A stretch of 64,000 nt of DNA from Sinorhizobium terangae (GTDB taxonomy: Bacteria > Pseudomonadota > Alphaproteobacteria > Rhizobiales > Rhizobiaceae): NCBI RefSeq assembly GCF_029714365.1, contig NZ_CP121660.1, positions 186,001 to 250,000 of the forward strand. Reading direction: 5' to 3'. The number at the start of each line of letters is the position of its first letter. Positions within the stretch are counted from its first letter, which is position 1. This document shows, piece after piece, positions 17,928-28,559 of this stretch. The notes below the pieces were generated by a model, which searched no databases, had not been told where the DNA came from, and saw nothing but the letters and a program-made list of their open reading frames with translations. Made by a program: the position numbers and the translations under genes.

Positions 17928-19427
17928 TCATCCGGTGCTGGCGGAGCCAAGGGGCGCGGTGGCAGGTCCGTGCATGACTTCTCCATCGAGACCGAAACGC
18001 GATCCGTGGCAGGGACAATCCCAGGTTCGGTCGGTCTCATTCCAGCCGACGATGCAGCCCATGTGCGGGCATACGGCCGACACGCTGTGCACGCGGCCCT
18101 CATCGTCCCTGTAGGCGGCAACATGTTTGCCGTCGATCCGCATGATAGCGGCCTGCCCTGGCGGAAGCTCGTCAAAGGAATGCAGTTTGCGAGACAGATA
18201 GCCGCCCACCAGGTGGGCGCCGACGATCGCGTTCTCCTTTACATACTGCGCGGCTCCGCCGAATACTGTCGTCCGTGTGGCATCGAACAGCGATAGCCAG
18301 GGGTGGTGGTTGCCTGCCGCAAGTTCCGCCAGGATCATCGCGGCAGCGGTCCCGTTTGAAATCCCCCAAGCGGCGAACCCGGTCGCGACAAGGTAGCCGT
18401 CTTTGGTTGCTGACCAGCCGACGAAAGGCAGCTTGTCGACAGACGAGTAATCCTCGTTGATCCATTGGTACTCGATGGGTCCCGAATCGAAGTTTTCAAG
18501 CAGCCACCGCTGCAGATCCGCCATGTATCGACGCTCATCGTCGGTATGACCCGGTTTGAAGCTTTCGCCGGCAACGATCGCGTAAACCTCTCCGTTTTCC
18601 CGCCTGTGGGTGCGGATCGAGTGGCCGGGCTGATCGACACTGATATACATGCCCGGCGGCGGGCTCTGGATACGCGCGGCGGCAACGGGCTCGGCATAGG
18701 GATGAGCCGCCGTGTAGAAGCCTCCGATCTGGCCGAGCGGGAGATGGGTCGCCATGATGACGTGGCGTGCGCCGACGCTACCCGTTCGCGTGACCACGCG
18801 CGTCGGCTCCCAATCCGTGACCGGGCTGTTTTCGAAGACATGACAGCCATCGCCTGGGATCGTTTGCGCCAGACCCGCTACATATTTCGTCGGATGGAAT
18901 TGCGCCTGGCCATCGAAGCGTATCGCGCTCGATACTTCGAATGGCAGTCCTGTGTCGCGGGTGAGGACGGCCGGTAGGCCCAGGCGCCGCGCCACTTCTG
19001 CTTCCGTCTCTATACGGTCGACCGACTTTTCCTCGCGGGTATAGACGAAGGCCGACTTCTCCTCGATGTCGCAATCGATCGAATGCTCGCGGGCGAGACT
19101 GCGGATCTTTTCGATGGCGCTTTGCTGCGCCTCGCCGTAGAGACGGGCGTGGTCTGTATCGAACTTCTGCTCCAGTGTCTGATAGATGAGCCCGTGCTGG
19201 GAGGTCATCTTGGCGGTTGACTTGCCCGTCACCTGCCGGCCCGCTCTGCGAGCCTCCAGCAGGACGACGCGCAGACCCTTGTCCTTGAGGAGGCGTGCCG
19301 TCGTGCAGCCGACGATGCCGCCGCCGATAATGACGACGTCGGTGGTGGTATCCTGCGCCAGACGGGGAAAACCCGGAGCGTCGCAGGTCGCGTTCCAGTA
19401 ACTGCTTGAATCCCGTGCGTCGGGCAT
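17928..19427 (-). CDS. FAD-dependent oxidoreductase with C-terminal Rieske domain
   Basis: 499 aa. A DadA-type FAD domain (DVVIIGGGIVGCTTARLL, residues about 30-48) fills the first 400 residues. The last 85 residues are a Rieske [2Fe-2S] domain with both ligand pairs, CPHMGC and CPCHGSRF. The substrate amine or alcohol is unknown. Such fusions are known but biochemically poorly described. It is a single-gene unit, separated by 214 bases from lacR and 148 from agpT, so it is probably not part of the sugar systems around it. GAGGAA precedes the start. A GGAAC-N16-TGTT sequence at 19482-19506 could be an EcfG-type promoter. Confidence 0.88.
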   Translation of the reverse strand: MPDARDSSSYWNATCDAPGFPRLAQDTTTDVVIIGGGIVGCTTARLLKDKGLRVVLLEARRAGRQVTGKSTAKMTSQHGLIYQTLEQKFDTDHARLYGEAQQSAIEKIRSLAREHSIDCDIEEKSAFVYTREEKSVDRIETEAEVARRLGLPAVLTRDTGLPFEVSSAIRFDGQAQFHPTKYVAGLAQTIPGDGCHVFENSPVTDWEPTRVVTRTGSVGARHVIMATHLPLGQIGGFYTAAHPYAEPVAAARIQSPPPGMYISVDQPGHSIRTHRRENGEVYAIVAGESFKPGHTDDERRYMADLQRWLLENFDSGPIEYQWINEDYSSVDKLPFVGWSATKDGYLVATGFAAWGISNGTAAAMILAELAAGNHHPWLSLFDATRTTVFGGAAQYVKENAIVGAHLVGGYLSRKLHSFDELPPGQAAIMRIDGKHVAAYRDDEGRVHSVSAVCPHMGCIVGWNETDRTWDCPCHGSRFGLDGEVMHGPATAPLGSASTG

Positions 19428-19481
19428 GTTTGTTCCTCGCGGGTGTCATCAGTCCGTGCCGTGGGCCGGACCTTCGCATCC

Positions 19482-19506
19482 AACAGGGAACGCCATGCTT
19501 TGTTCC
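19482..19506 (-). promoter_or_regulatory. Possible EcfG/RpoE2-type promoter
   Basis: On the minus strand, GGAAC (19506-19502), a 16-base spacer and TGTT (19485-19482). The alphaproteobacterial general-stress consensus is GGAAC-N16/17-CGTT, so one -10 base differs. It lies about 55 bases upstream of the FAD-Rieske start. Confidence 0.4.
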
Positions 19507-19575
19507 TCAGACGGCCCGCCTTCTCGCAGCGAGAGAGCGACCCCGCTTGCTTGCTTGTGAGCGCACGCGTCGCGT

Positions 19576-20511
19576 TCAATCGCAAGCAGCAGCGAGCGTG
19601 GTCACGGACTCGCTTACCTTCTGAGCTTTTGCGGGCACGCTCGCATACATGCCCGTGGTGCGGAACTCGGTGGGGCTGGCGCCGAAGACGCGGCGGAAGA
19701 CCTTGGCGAAATAGTTCGGGTCCTCGAAGCCGGATAGGATCGCGACCTCCTTGACCGGCAGGTCCGCGGTCTTGGTGAGCAGCTTCACCGCCCGCTGCAG
19801 CCGCTTCTGTAGGACGAACTCGGCCGGCGGCATGCCCTCGCTCGCCGCGAACACGCGCGAGAAATGCGCACGGCTGAGACCTGAGACCTTTGCCAGTTCC
19901 TCGACCGGCAGCGGCTTTTCGAGGTTCGTCATGATGTGATCGATGACATGCTGCATAGTCCGGTATTCCTGGCTGAAGACCGGGTGCGAGCCGAAGACGT
20001 CGTCATAGAGCGTCATTGCCGCCTCGTAGGCGATCGCCGAGGCACGGCCCGGCGTCTCGCCGCCGGTGATGAGCCGCAGGCTGCAATCGGCGAGATGCTC
20101 GATCGTTTCCGGCTGCAGCTTCAAGACCGGCCCCGTGACAGCCAGGATCGCTCGATGGATGCGCAGCGCCTCCTCACCGTTCATCGATATCCAGAAGAAC
20201 TCCCAGCGGCCCCCGTCCTCCAGCCAATAGCGATGATTGTGCGGCACGAGCAGAAGCAGCGTATCGCTTTCGCGCAAACGATAGGTTCGGTTCTCGTAGC
20301 GCAGGTTGCCGGCGCCGCCAATCGTGTGCTGCAGCACGGTGAACGGCGTCTGGCCTCGCTTGCGTCCGTCCCAGTCATAGGTCGCATCGGTCCTGATCTC
20401 ATAGCCGGTGCTGGTCGGCATGGTGTGCAGGCTCTGCCTTCCCCGCGGCAGCGAAACCGTCCTCATCACCGGGCCGCGGTCGATCAAATCCTGCAGCACA
20501 GAATTACCCAT
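19576..20511 (-). CDS. agpT: AraC-family regulator of the alpha-galactoside locus
   Basis: 311 aa. N-terminal cupin-like sensing domain (about 20-160) and C-terminal double HTH of AraC type (about 190-290: LAKVSGLSRAHFSRVFAASEG and VKEVAILSGFEDPNYFAKVFRR). It is divergent from agaL1 over a 193-base spacer. The position matches agpT of S. meliloti, an activator of the agp genes. The start is uncertain: no clear ribosome site precedes ATG 20511, and ATG at 20463 (MRTVSLPRG) is an alternative. Confidence 0.88.
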   Translation of the reverse strand: MGNSVLQDLIDRGPVMRTVSLPRGRQSLHTMPTSTGYEIRTDATYDWDGRKRGQTPFTVLQHTIGGAGNLRYENRTYRLRESDTLLLLVPHNHRYWLEDGGRWEFFWISMNGEEALRIHRAILAVTGPVLKLQPETIEHLADCSLRLITGGETPGRASAIAYEAAMTLYDDVFGSHPVFSQEYRTMQHVIDHIMTNLEKPLPVEELAKVSGLSRAHFSRVFAASEGMPPAEFVLQKRLQRAVKLLTKTADLPVKEVAILSGFEDPNYFAKVFRRVFGASPTEFRTTGMYASVPAKAQKVSESVTTLAAACD

Positions 20512-20637
20512 GAAAGCACAATACCTCTCTAGTCGTGCGGTCGATTATACACATAATGGCGGCAGATCGCGCAAGACGGCCGCTTTTCCGCAAGGGAATA
20601 TGGCCTGGGAGGAAGAGATCGCGCTTTGCGACCAAGG

Positions 20638-20654
20638 TCAATTCGATGAATTGA
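20638..20654. promoter_or_regulatory. Palindrome in the agpT-agaL1 spacer
   Basis: TCAATTC-GAT-GAATTGA, seven-base perfect arms, 51 bases upstream of the agaL1 start. It may be a regulator site. AraC proteins usually prefer direct repeats, so the cognate factor is open. Confidence 0.4.
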
Positions 20655-20704
20655 TTTTACCCTTATTGCGCGAATTCCGCAGGACGAGGAGGGACGAGAC
20701 GACC

Positions 20705-22177
20705 ATGAGCCGCTTCAAGATCGCCATTATCGGTGCCGGCAGCATCGGGTTCACCAAGAAGCTTTTCACCGACATTCTTTCCGTGCCGGAGCTCCAGGAC
20801 GTCGAATTCGCGCTCACCGATTTGAGCGAGCACAACCTCGGCATGATCAAGACGATCCTCGACCGCATCGTCGAGGCGAACAGGTTGCCGACGCGGGTGA
20901 CCGCCACCACCGATCGCCGCAGGGCGCTCGAAGGCGCGCGCTACATCATCAGCTGCGTTCGGGTGGGTGGGCTTGGCGCCTATGCCGACGACATCCGCAT
21001 TCCGCTGAAATACGGCGTCGACCAGTGCGTCGGCGATACTATCTGCGCCGGCGGCATTCTCTACGGCCAGCGCAACATTCCGGTCATCCTCGACTTCTGC
21101 AAGGATATCCGCGAAGTTGCCGAACCCGGCGCCAAATTCCTGAACTACGCCAACCCGATGGCGATGAACACCTGGGCCGCGATCGAATACGGCAAGGTCG
21201 ACACCGTCGGTCTCTGCCACGGCGTCCAGCACGGAGCCGAGCAGATCGCCGAAATCCTCGGCGCCAAGGATGGCGAGCTCGACTACATCTGCTCGGGCAT
21301 CAACCACCAGACCTGGTTCATCGACGTGCGCCTCAATGGCCGCAAGATCGGCAAGGACGAGCTCGTCGCCGCCTTCGAGGCCCATCCGGTCTTCTCGAAG
21401 CAGGAAAAGCTCAGGATCGATGTCCTGAAGCGCTTCGGCGTCTATTCGACGGAAAGCAACGGCCACCTTTCGGAATATCTGCCCTGGTACCGCAAGCGTC
21501 CGGAAGAGATTACCAAATGGATCGACATGTCGGACTGGATCCATGGCGAGACCGGCGGCTACCTGCGTTATTCGACCGAAACCCGCAACTGGTTCGAAAC
21601 GGAATATCCGCAGTTGCTCGCTTCCGCCGGCAAGCCGATCGATGCGGCGAAGCGTTCGAACGAACATGCGAGCCATATCCTCGAAGCGCTGGAGACGGGC
21701 CGGGTTTATCGCGGCCACTTCAACGTCAAGAACAATGGCGTCATCACCAACCTGCCGGCGGATGCGATCATCGAATCGCCCGGCTTCGTCGATCGCTTCG
21801 GCATCAACATGGTTTCGGGAATCACGCTGCCGGAGGCCTGCGCGGCCACCTGCATCTCGTCGATCAACGTCCAGCGCATGTCGGTTCATGCGGCGATTTC
21901 CGGCGACATCGAGCTTCTGAAGCTCGCCGTGCTCCACGATCCGCTGGTTGGCGCCATCTGCACGCCGGAGGAGGTGTGGCAGATGGTCGACGAGATGGTG
22001 GTTGCCCAGGTCGAATGGCTGCCGCAATACGCCCACGCGATCGACGCTGCGAAGGAGCGGCTCGCCCGCGCGACGGTCAAGACCCGCGACTGGAAAGGTG
22101 CTGCGCGCCGCGAGGTGCGCTCGATCGAGGAAATCCGTCAGGAGAAGGAAGCGGCAAAGCTGCGCGTTGCGGGGTAG
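20705..22177 (+). CDS. agaL1: Alpha-galactosidase, GH4 (first paralogue)
   Basis: 490 aa. GH4 enzymes use NAD+ and a divalent metal: the dinucleotide motif IGAGSIGF is at residues 9-16, LNYANPMAMNTW carries the conserved Asn-Pro (150-151), Cys171-His172 in LCHGVQH and His201 in GINHQTW are the metal ligands. It would hydrolyse melibiose/raffinose-type alpha-galactosides in the cytoplasm. The frame is open upstream to 20408, but ATG 20705 follows GGACGAGG and begins MSRFKIAIIG. First gene of the agp operon as in S. meliloti; a paralogue closes the operon at 28560. Confidence 0.9.
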   Translation: MSRFKIAIIGAGSIGFTKKLFTDILSVPELQDVEFALTDLSEHNLGMIKTILDRIVEANRLPTRVTATTDRRRALEGARYIISCVRVGGLGAYADDIRIPLKYGVDQCVGDTICAGGILYGQRNIPVILDFCKDIREVAEPGAKFLNYANPMAMNTWAAIEYGKVDTVGLCHGVQHGAEQIAEILGAKDGELDYICSGINHQTWFIDVRLNGRKIGKDELVAAFEAHPVFSKQEKLRIDVLKRFGVYSTESNGHLSEYLPWYRKRPEEITKWIDMSDWIHGETGGYLRYSTETRNWFETEYPQLLASAGKPIDAAKRSNEHASHILEALETGRVYRGHFNVKNNGVITNLPADAIIESPGFVDRFGINMVSGITLPEACAATCISSINVQRMSVHAAISGDIELLKLAVLHDPLVGAICTPEEVWQMVDEMVVAQVEWLPQYAHAIDAAKERLARATVKTRDWKGAARREVRSIEEIRQEKEAAKLRVAG

Positions 22178-22238
22178 GTTCGTGCGGGGTGGACTTGAAT
22201 GATGGGTGACACCAGCTACCCCCCTCTGGCCCGGGATT

Positions 22239-22350
22239 GCCCCTCACCCTAGCCCTCTCCCCGCAGGCGGGGAGAGGGGACGGAGCGGCCGCCGCGAGTC
22301 CCTTCGCCCCGCCTGCGGGGAGAAGGTGGCCGGCAGGCCGGATGAGGGGC
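22239..22350. repeat. RIME-type rhizobial intergenic mosaic element
   Basis: 112 bases bounded by GCCCCTCA and TGAGGGGC. It contains two hairpins: a perfect 12-base stem with a 2-base loop at 22253-22278 (CCCTCTCCCCGC/GCGGGGAGAGGG), and a second at 22301-22326 with one mismatch. The CCCTCACCCTAGCCCTCTCCCCGC opening is the form I know from RIME elements in rhizobia. It lies in the 330-base agaL1-agpA spacer, which holds no gene. Confidence 0.85.
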
Positions 22351-22507
22351 ATTTGAGGCGGGAGGGGGATCACCAGTGCAGGTAAACCGCCCGCACATTG
22401 AATTACGCGTGATGGGCATTCGTGTGAGGAGACACGCCGCGCCCGCGACGCAAGGAGGAGCGCCAGCCGCCCCGGCATGGCGATGACAGGAGGGAGAACC
22501 TGAGGCA

Positions 22508-24589
22508 ATGAAAACGCACCGATTGAAGATAATGGCCGCCCTGCTGGGCGGTATTTCCGCCTTCGCCGTCGAGGCCTGGGCGTCCGAACCGACCGTCGTG
22601 CCCGAGCAACCGCCATTCCCGGCCCAGGGCAAGATCACCTTTGTACCGCGCGACGCGCTGCTGGAGTTCAAGGCGCTGCCGGAATATCACGAGCCGGACT
22701 GGGTCACGGAGAAATTCGTCAAGACCGGCAAGCTGCCGCCGGTTGCCGAGCGGCTGCCGAAGGAGCCGATGGTCTTCAAGACCGGCAACATGCCGGACGG
22801 CGTCGGCGTCTATGGCGACGTGCTGCGCCATGTCATCGGCGGCCGGCCGGAAGGCTGGAACTACAGCGCCGGCCAGACCCAGGGCTGGGGCGGCATCGAC
22901 ATAGGCATGTCCGAATGCCTGACGCGCACCGCGCCGCTCTTCCAGGTCGAGGCCGCCGACGTGGAGCCGCTGCCGAACCTCGCGAAAAGCTGGGAGTGGT
23001 CCGAGGACGGCCACAAGCTTACCATGCATCTCGTCGAGGGCGCGAAATGGTCGGACGGCGATCCCTTCGACGCCGAGGACGTGATGTTCTACTGGGAAGA
23101 CAATGTCGTCGACCCGAACGTTTCGCCGTTGAACGGCGCGACGCCCGAGACCTTCGGGGTCGGAACCACGCTGAAGCAGATCGACAAATACACGGTTGAA
23201 TGGACCTTCAAGGAGGCCTTTCCACGCCAGCACCTCTACGCCATGGCCTACGGCACCTTTTGCCCCGGCCCGTCGCATATCCTGAAGACCAAGCATCCGA
23301 AATATGCCGGCACGACCTATGACCAGTACAAGAACGGCTTTCCGGCAGAATACCTGAACATTCCGGTGATGGGCGCCTGGGTGCCGGTCGCCTACCGGGC
23401 GGACGACATCATCGTGCTGCGCCGCAATCCCTATTACTGGAAGGTGGACGAAGCCGGCAACCAGCTGCCTTACCTCAACGAATTGCACTACAAGCTTTCG
23501 ACCTGGGCCGATCGTGACGTGCAGGCGATTGCCGGCTCCGGCGATTTCTCGAACCTGGAGCAGCCGGAAAATTTCGTCGAGTCGCTGAAACGCGCGGCCG
23601 ACGAGGCGGCGCCGGCGCGGCTTGCCTTCGGTCCCCGCGTGATCGGCTACAATCTGCGCATGAACTTCTCGGCCAATGGCTGGGGAGAGCCGGATGCCCG
23701 GGCCCAGGCGGTGCGCGAGCTCAATCGCAATCTCGACTTCCGCAAGGCAGTCACCATGGCGGTCGACCGCAAGAAGCTCGGCGAAGCGCTGGTCAAGGGG
23801 CCGTTCACGGCGATCTATCCGGGCGGGCTCTCCTCCGGCACGAGCTTCTACGACCGGCAGTCGACGGTCTACTATCCCTTCGACCTCGAAGGCGCCAAGG
23901 CGCTGCTCGAAAAGGCCGGGCTCAAGGACACGGACGGCAACGGCTTCGTCAACTTTCCGGAAGGAACCGCAGGCGGCGCGGACGTGCAGATCGTGCTGCT
24001 CGTCAACTCCGACTACGGCACCGACCGCAACCTCGCCGAGGGCCTGATCGGGCAGATGGAGCAATTGGGTATCAAGGTCGTGCTCAACGCCGTCGACGGC
24101 ACCAAGCGCGACGCGACGCAATATGCCGGCAAATTCGACTGGCTCATCCGCCGCAACGAGCAGGAGCTGACGTCGGTGGTGCAGAACACGACGCAGCTAG
24201 CGCCGACCGGTCCCCGCACCAGCTGGCACCACCGTGCCCCTGAAAGCGGCACCGTCGACCTGATGCCCTACGAGCAGGAACTCGTCGATCTCGTCAACAA
24301 GTTCATCGCCAGCAACGACAATGACGAGCGGGCGGAGCTGATGAAGCAGTTCCAGAAAATCTCGACGACCAATGTCGATACGGTCGGCCTGACGGAATAT
24401 CCGGGCGCGCTGATCATCAACAAGCGCTTCTCGAACATTCCGACCGGTGCTCCGATTTTCATGTTCAACTGGGCCGAAGATACGATCATCCGCGAGCGGG
24501 TCTTCGTCGCGGCCGACAAGCAGGGCGACTACGAGCTCTATCCGCAGCAGCTTCCCGGCAAGCCGGGTGAAAGCGGGCCGATCAACTAA
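22508..24589 (+). CDS. agpA: Alpha-galactoside-binding periplasmic protein
   Basis: 693 aa, family 5 (peptide/opine-type) solute-binding protein. Signal peptide MKTHRLKIMAALLGGISAFA, likely cleaved after AWA. The lid and core regions include LAKSWEWSEDGHKLTMHLVE and WSDGDPFDAEDVMFYWED, both family hallmarks. Although the fold is that of oligopeptide-binding proteins, the position in agaL1-agpABCD-agaL2 matches S. meliloti AgpA, which handles raffinose/melibiose-type sugars. The RIME element lies between it and agaL1. Confidence 0.9.
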   Translation: MKTHRLKIMAALLGGISAFAVEAWASEPTVVPEQPPFPAQGKITFVPRDALLEFKALPEYHEPDWVTEKFVKTGKLPPVAERLPKEPMVFKTGNMPDGVGVYGDVLRHVIGGRPEGWNYSAGQTQGWGGIDIGMSECLTRTAPLFQVEAADVEPLPNLAKSWEWSEDGHKLTMHLVEGAKWSDGDPFDAEDVMFYWEDNVVDPNVSPLNGATPETFGVGTTLKQIDKYTVEWTFKEAFPRQHLYAMAYGTFCPGPSHILKTKHPKYAGTTYDQYKNGFPAEYLNIPVMGAWVPVAYRADDIIVLRRNPYYWKVDEAGNQLPYLNELHYKLSTWADRDVQAIAGSGDFSNLEQPENFVESLKRAADEAAPARLAFGPRVIGYNLRMNFSANGWGEPDARAQAVRELNRNLDFRKAVTMAVDRKKLGEALVKGPFTAIYPGGLSSGTSFYDRQSTVYYPFDLEGAKALLEKAGLKDTDGNGFVNFPEGTAGGADVQIVLLVNSDYGTDRNLAEGLIGQMEQLGIKVVLNAVDGTKRDATQYAGKFDWLIRRNEQELTSVVQNTTQLAPTGPRTSWHHRAPESGTVDLMPYEQELVDLVNKFIASNDNDERAELMKQFQKISTTNVDTVGLTEYPGALIINKRFSNIPTGAPIFMFNWAEDTIIRERVFVAADKQGDYELYPQQLPGKPGESGPIN

Positions 24590-24598
24590 GCCTTGAAC

Positions 24599-24635
24599 CA
24601 TCCTTCCGGCTTCCCGTGGTGGAGCCGGAAGGATG
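24599..24635 (+). other. Stem-loop between agpA and agpB
   Basis: CATCCTTCCGGCT (24599-24611) pairs perfectly with AGCCGGAAGGATG (24623-24635) around an 11-base loop. There is no T-tract. It probably stabilises the agpA 3' end, giving more binding protein than permease. Confidence 0.65.
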
Positions 24636-24707
24636 GGCGCCCTTTCAATGCGCCCGGGAGGCCGGAAAGACCGGGGTCCCGCGCGACGAACGACAGAAGG
24701 AAACGGC

Positions 24708-25717
<1,010 letters not shown>

Positions 25718-25721
<4 letters not shown>

Positions 25722-26857
25722 GCGTCGAAACACACAGCACCATCCCGGTTGCCACGCAGCCGAAGGAGCAACCGGAGGAAAAGCACCACAACGAAAGCTA
25801 TTCGGCTCTCGTCTGGCGGCGACTCAAGCGGTCCTGGACCGGCGTCCTCGGCCTGATCCTCGTCAGCCTTTTGATCCTCATGGCGCTCTTTGCCGATTTC
25901 CTGTCGCCTGTCGATCCGAAGGCAACCGGCGTCGGCTTTGCGCCGCCGCAGGCAATCAGCATCCACGACAAGGACGGCAATTTCGTCTTCCCTCCGCGCA
26001 GCTATCCGGTGCGCGAGACGGAGGAGCTCGACCCGATCACCTTCCAGCCGGTGGTTGGCCCGGACTACGACAACCCGCAGATCCTCGGCTTCTTCGTCAA
26101 GGGAGCATCCTACCGGCTTCTGGGCCTCATTCCGGCGGAGCGCCATCTCTTCGGCGCGGTTGACGGGACGGCAGTCCATTTCCTCGGCACCGACAAGTTC
26201 GGCCGTGACGTGCTCTCGCGCATTCTCCACGGCTCGCGCATCTCGCTGATGATCGCACTCGTCGTCGTCTTCATCGTCACAGTGGTCGGCACGACCGTCG
26301 GCATGGTATCCGGCTATTTCGGCGGACGCTTCGATGCCTGGGTGCAGCGTTTCGTCGAACTCGTGCTCGCTTTTCCGCAACTGCCTCTCTATCTGGCACT
26401 CGCCTCGCTGATTCCGGTGACGGCGCCGACAAGCGTGTTCCTCGCCTTCGTCATCATCGTGATGTCGGCGCTCGGCTGGGCGCAGATGTCGCGGGAGGTC
26501 CGTGGGAAGACGCTGGCGCTCGCGCGGATCGACTACGTCCGCGCGGCGATCGCGATCGGCGCGACGGACCGGCGCATCATCTTCCAGCACATCTTCCCGA
26601 ATGTGATGAGCCACGTCATCGTCGCGGTGACGCTGTCGATCCCGCAGGTGGTGCTGCTCGAATCCTTCCTCGGCTTCCTCGGATTTGCGGTGAAACCGCC
26701 GCTCATTTCCTGGGGGCTGATGCTGCAGGACACGGCAAATTACTCGGCGATCGGTTCCTATCCCTGGATTCTCTCGCCCGTCGCCTTCGTGCTCGTCACC
26801 GTCTTCGCCTTCAACGCGCTTGGTGACGGCCTGCGCGACGCAATCGACCCCTACTGA
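25718..26857 (+). CDS. agpC: Alpha-galactoside ABC permease 2 (OppC-like)
   Basis: 379 aa. A cytoplasmic N-terminus of about 40 residues (OppC_N), TM1 LVSLLILMALFADFLSPVDP, then a roughly 100-residue periplasmic insertion before the core helices; the coupling loop is IDYVRAAIAIGATDRRIIFQHIFPN. It is longer than typical OppC (about 300 aa) because of that insertion. The same frame is open upstream through agpB, but the ATGA overlap at 25718 marks the start. Confidence 0.92.
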
Positions 26858-26868
26858 GGAGCACGCCG

Positions 26869-28539
26869 ATGGCGACGACAGAAACCATTGTCCCGGCTCC
26901 TGAAGAAAGGCGCGACCGCCACACCAAGGATACGCGACCGGTCATCGACGCCCGCAAGGTGGCGGTCACTTTCAAGGTCGAGCATGGCACCGTCGAGGCG
27001 GTGAAGGATGTCTCCTTCCAGCTCTATCGCGGCGAGACGGTGGCGATTGTCGGCGAGTCCGGCTCCGGAAAGTCGGTGACGGCACGGACTGTCATGGGGC
27101 TTTTGTCCAAGCGTGCGACGATCGCTCCGCAGGCGCGCATAGAATATGACGGCCGCGACGTCCTGAAGTTTTCGAAGAAGCAGCGCCGGGCGCTGCGCGG
27201 TGATCGGATCTCGATGATCTTCCAGGAGCCGATGAGCTCGCTCAATCCCGTCTACACGATCGGGAGCCAGATTATCGAGGCGATCCGCGCCCACCGTCGC
27301 GTCAGCCGCCGCGCGGCGAGCGAGCGGGCACTGGAGCTTCTGCGCCATGTGCAGATCCCGGACCCGGAGGCGCGGCTGAACCAATATCCGCATCAGCTTT
27401 CCGGCGGCCAGCGCCAGCGGGTGATGATCGCCATGGCGCTCGCCAACGACCCGGACGTGCTGATCGCCGACGAGCCGACGACCGCGCTCGACGTTACCGT
27501 GCAGGCGCAGATTTTGAATCTGATCCGCAAGCTGCAGAAGGAACTCGGCATGGCCGTGATCCTGATCACCCATGACCTGACCGTCGTCCGGCAGTTCTCG
27601 GACTATGTCTATGTGATGCAGTACGGCGAGGTGAAGGAGCACAACACCACCGCCGCCCTCTTTGCCAACCCGCTTCACGCCTACACCCGCCGGCTGCTCG
27701 CGTCCGAACCCTCGGGCGCGGCCAATCCGCTGCCGGACAATGCGCCGATCATGCTCGACGGCCGGGATGTCAGGGTTTCCTTCATGCTGAAGAAGGGCGG
27801 TTTCTTCAAGCCGGAGCTGAAGGAGCTCGTCGCGGTCGACAGTCTGAACCTTCACCTGCGACGGCACGAAACACTCGGTCTCGTCGGAGAGTCCGGCTCG
27901 GGCAAGACTACTTTCGGCCAGGCGCTGATCCGGCTTATCAACACCGACAGCGGCGAGATCTACTTCGACGGGCAGCCGATCCACGGCAAGGACCGCAAGG
28001 CGATGCGGCCATTGCGCTCGCGGATCCAGATCGTCTTCCAAGATCCGTTCGCTTCGCTCAATCCGCGCATGTCGGTCGGGCAGATCATCGAGGAAGGCCT
28101 GATCGTCAACGGCATCGGAGAGAATCGCCAGGACCGGCTGGCGCGTGTCCAGGACGCACTCGTCAGCGCCGGCATGCCGGCCAACATCCTGTCGCGCTTC
28201 CCGCACGAGTTTTCCGGCGGCCAGCGCCAGCGCATCGCCATTGCGCGGGCGATCGCGCTGGAGCCGGAGTTCATCCTGCTCGACGAGCCGACCTCGGCGC
28301 TCGACCTTTCGGTACAGGCCCAGATCATCGATTTGTTGCGCAAGCTGCAGGACGAGCGGGGCCTGAGTTATCTTTTCATCTCCCACGACCTCAAGGTCGT
28401 GCGTGCGCTCTGCCACCGCGTGGTGGTGATGCAGCACGGCAAGATCGTCGAAGAGGGACCGGTGAGCGAAATTCTTTCCAATCCCAAGACCGCCTACACC
28501 GAACGGCTCGTCAGGGCCGCCTTCGATGTAGCCGCATGA
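26869..28539 (+). CDS. agpD: Alpha-galactoside ABC ATPase, fused OppD-OppF type
   Basis: 556 aa with two complete ABC domains. Domain 1: Walker A GESGSGKS at 62-69, signature [14 protein letters not shown], Walker [13 protein letters not shown]. Domain 2: Walker A GESGSGKT near 345, signature [14 protein letters not shown], Walker [13 protein letters not shown]. One gene thus replaces separate OppD and OppF. Eleven bases after agpC, and the stop region overlaps an upstream alternative start of agaL2. Confidence 0.92.
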   Translation: MATTETIVPAPEERRDRHTKDTRPVIDARKVAVTFKVEHGTVEAVKDVSFQLYRGETVAIVGESGSGKSVTARTVMGLLSKRATIAPQARIEYDGRDVLKFSKKQRRALRGDRISMIFQEPMSSLNPVYTIGSQIIEAIRAHRRVSRRAASERALELLRHVQIPDPEARLNQYPHQLSGGQRQRVMIAMALANDPDVLIADEPTTALDVTVQAQILNLIRKLQKELGMAVILITHDLTVVRQFSDYVYVMQYGEVKEHNTTAALFANPLHAYTRRLLASEPSGAANPLPDNAPIMLDGRDVRVSFMLKKGGFFKPELKELVAVDSLNLHLRRHETLGLVGESGSGKTTFGQALIRLINTDSGEIYFDGQPIHGKDRKAMRPLRSRIQIVFQDPFASLNPRMSVGQIIEEGLIVNGIGENRQDRLARVQDALVSAGMPANILSRFPHEFSGGQRQRIAIARAIALEPEFILLDEPTSALDLSVQAQIIDLLRKLQDERGLSYLFISHDLKVVRALCHRVVVMQHGKIVEEGPVSEILSNPKTAYTERLVRAAFDVAA

Positions 28540-28559
28540 CCTTCAAACAGAGGTATCAA

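Noticed and set aside
19490..19506. Short GGAAC-N9-CGTT arrangement upstream of the FAD-Rieske gene
   Set aside because: The spacer is too short for EcfG; the GGAAC-N16-TGTT reading was kept instead at low confidence.
22253..22326. Paired hairpins considered as a CRISPR or a transcription terminator
   Set aside because: Only two units, no spacers, and no T-tract; the sequence fits a RIME element instead.
22403..24121. 572-codon minus-strand frame opposite agpA
   Set aside because: Antisense shadow; no motifs, and agpA has a signal peptide and family hallmarks.
26851..28437. 528-codon minus-strand frame opposite agpD
   Set aside because: Antisense shadow of a clear two-domain ABC ATPase.
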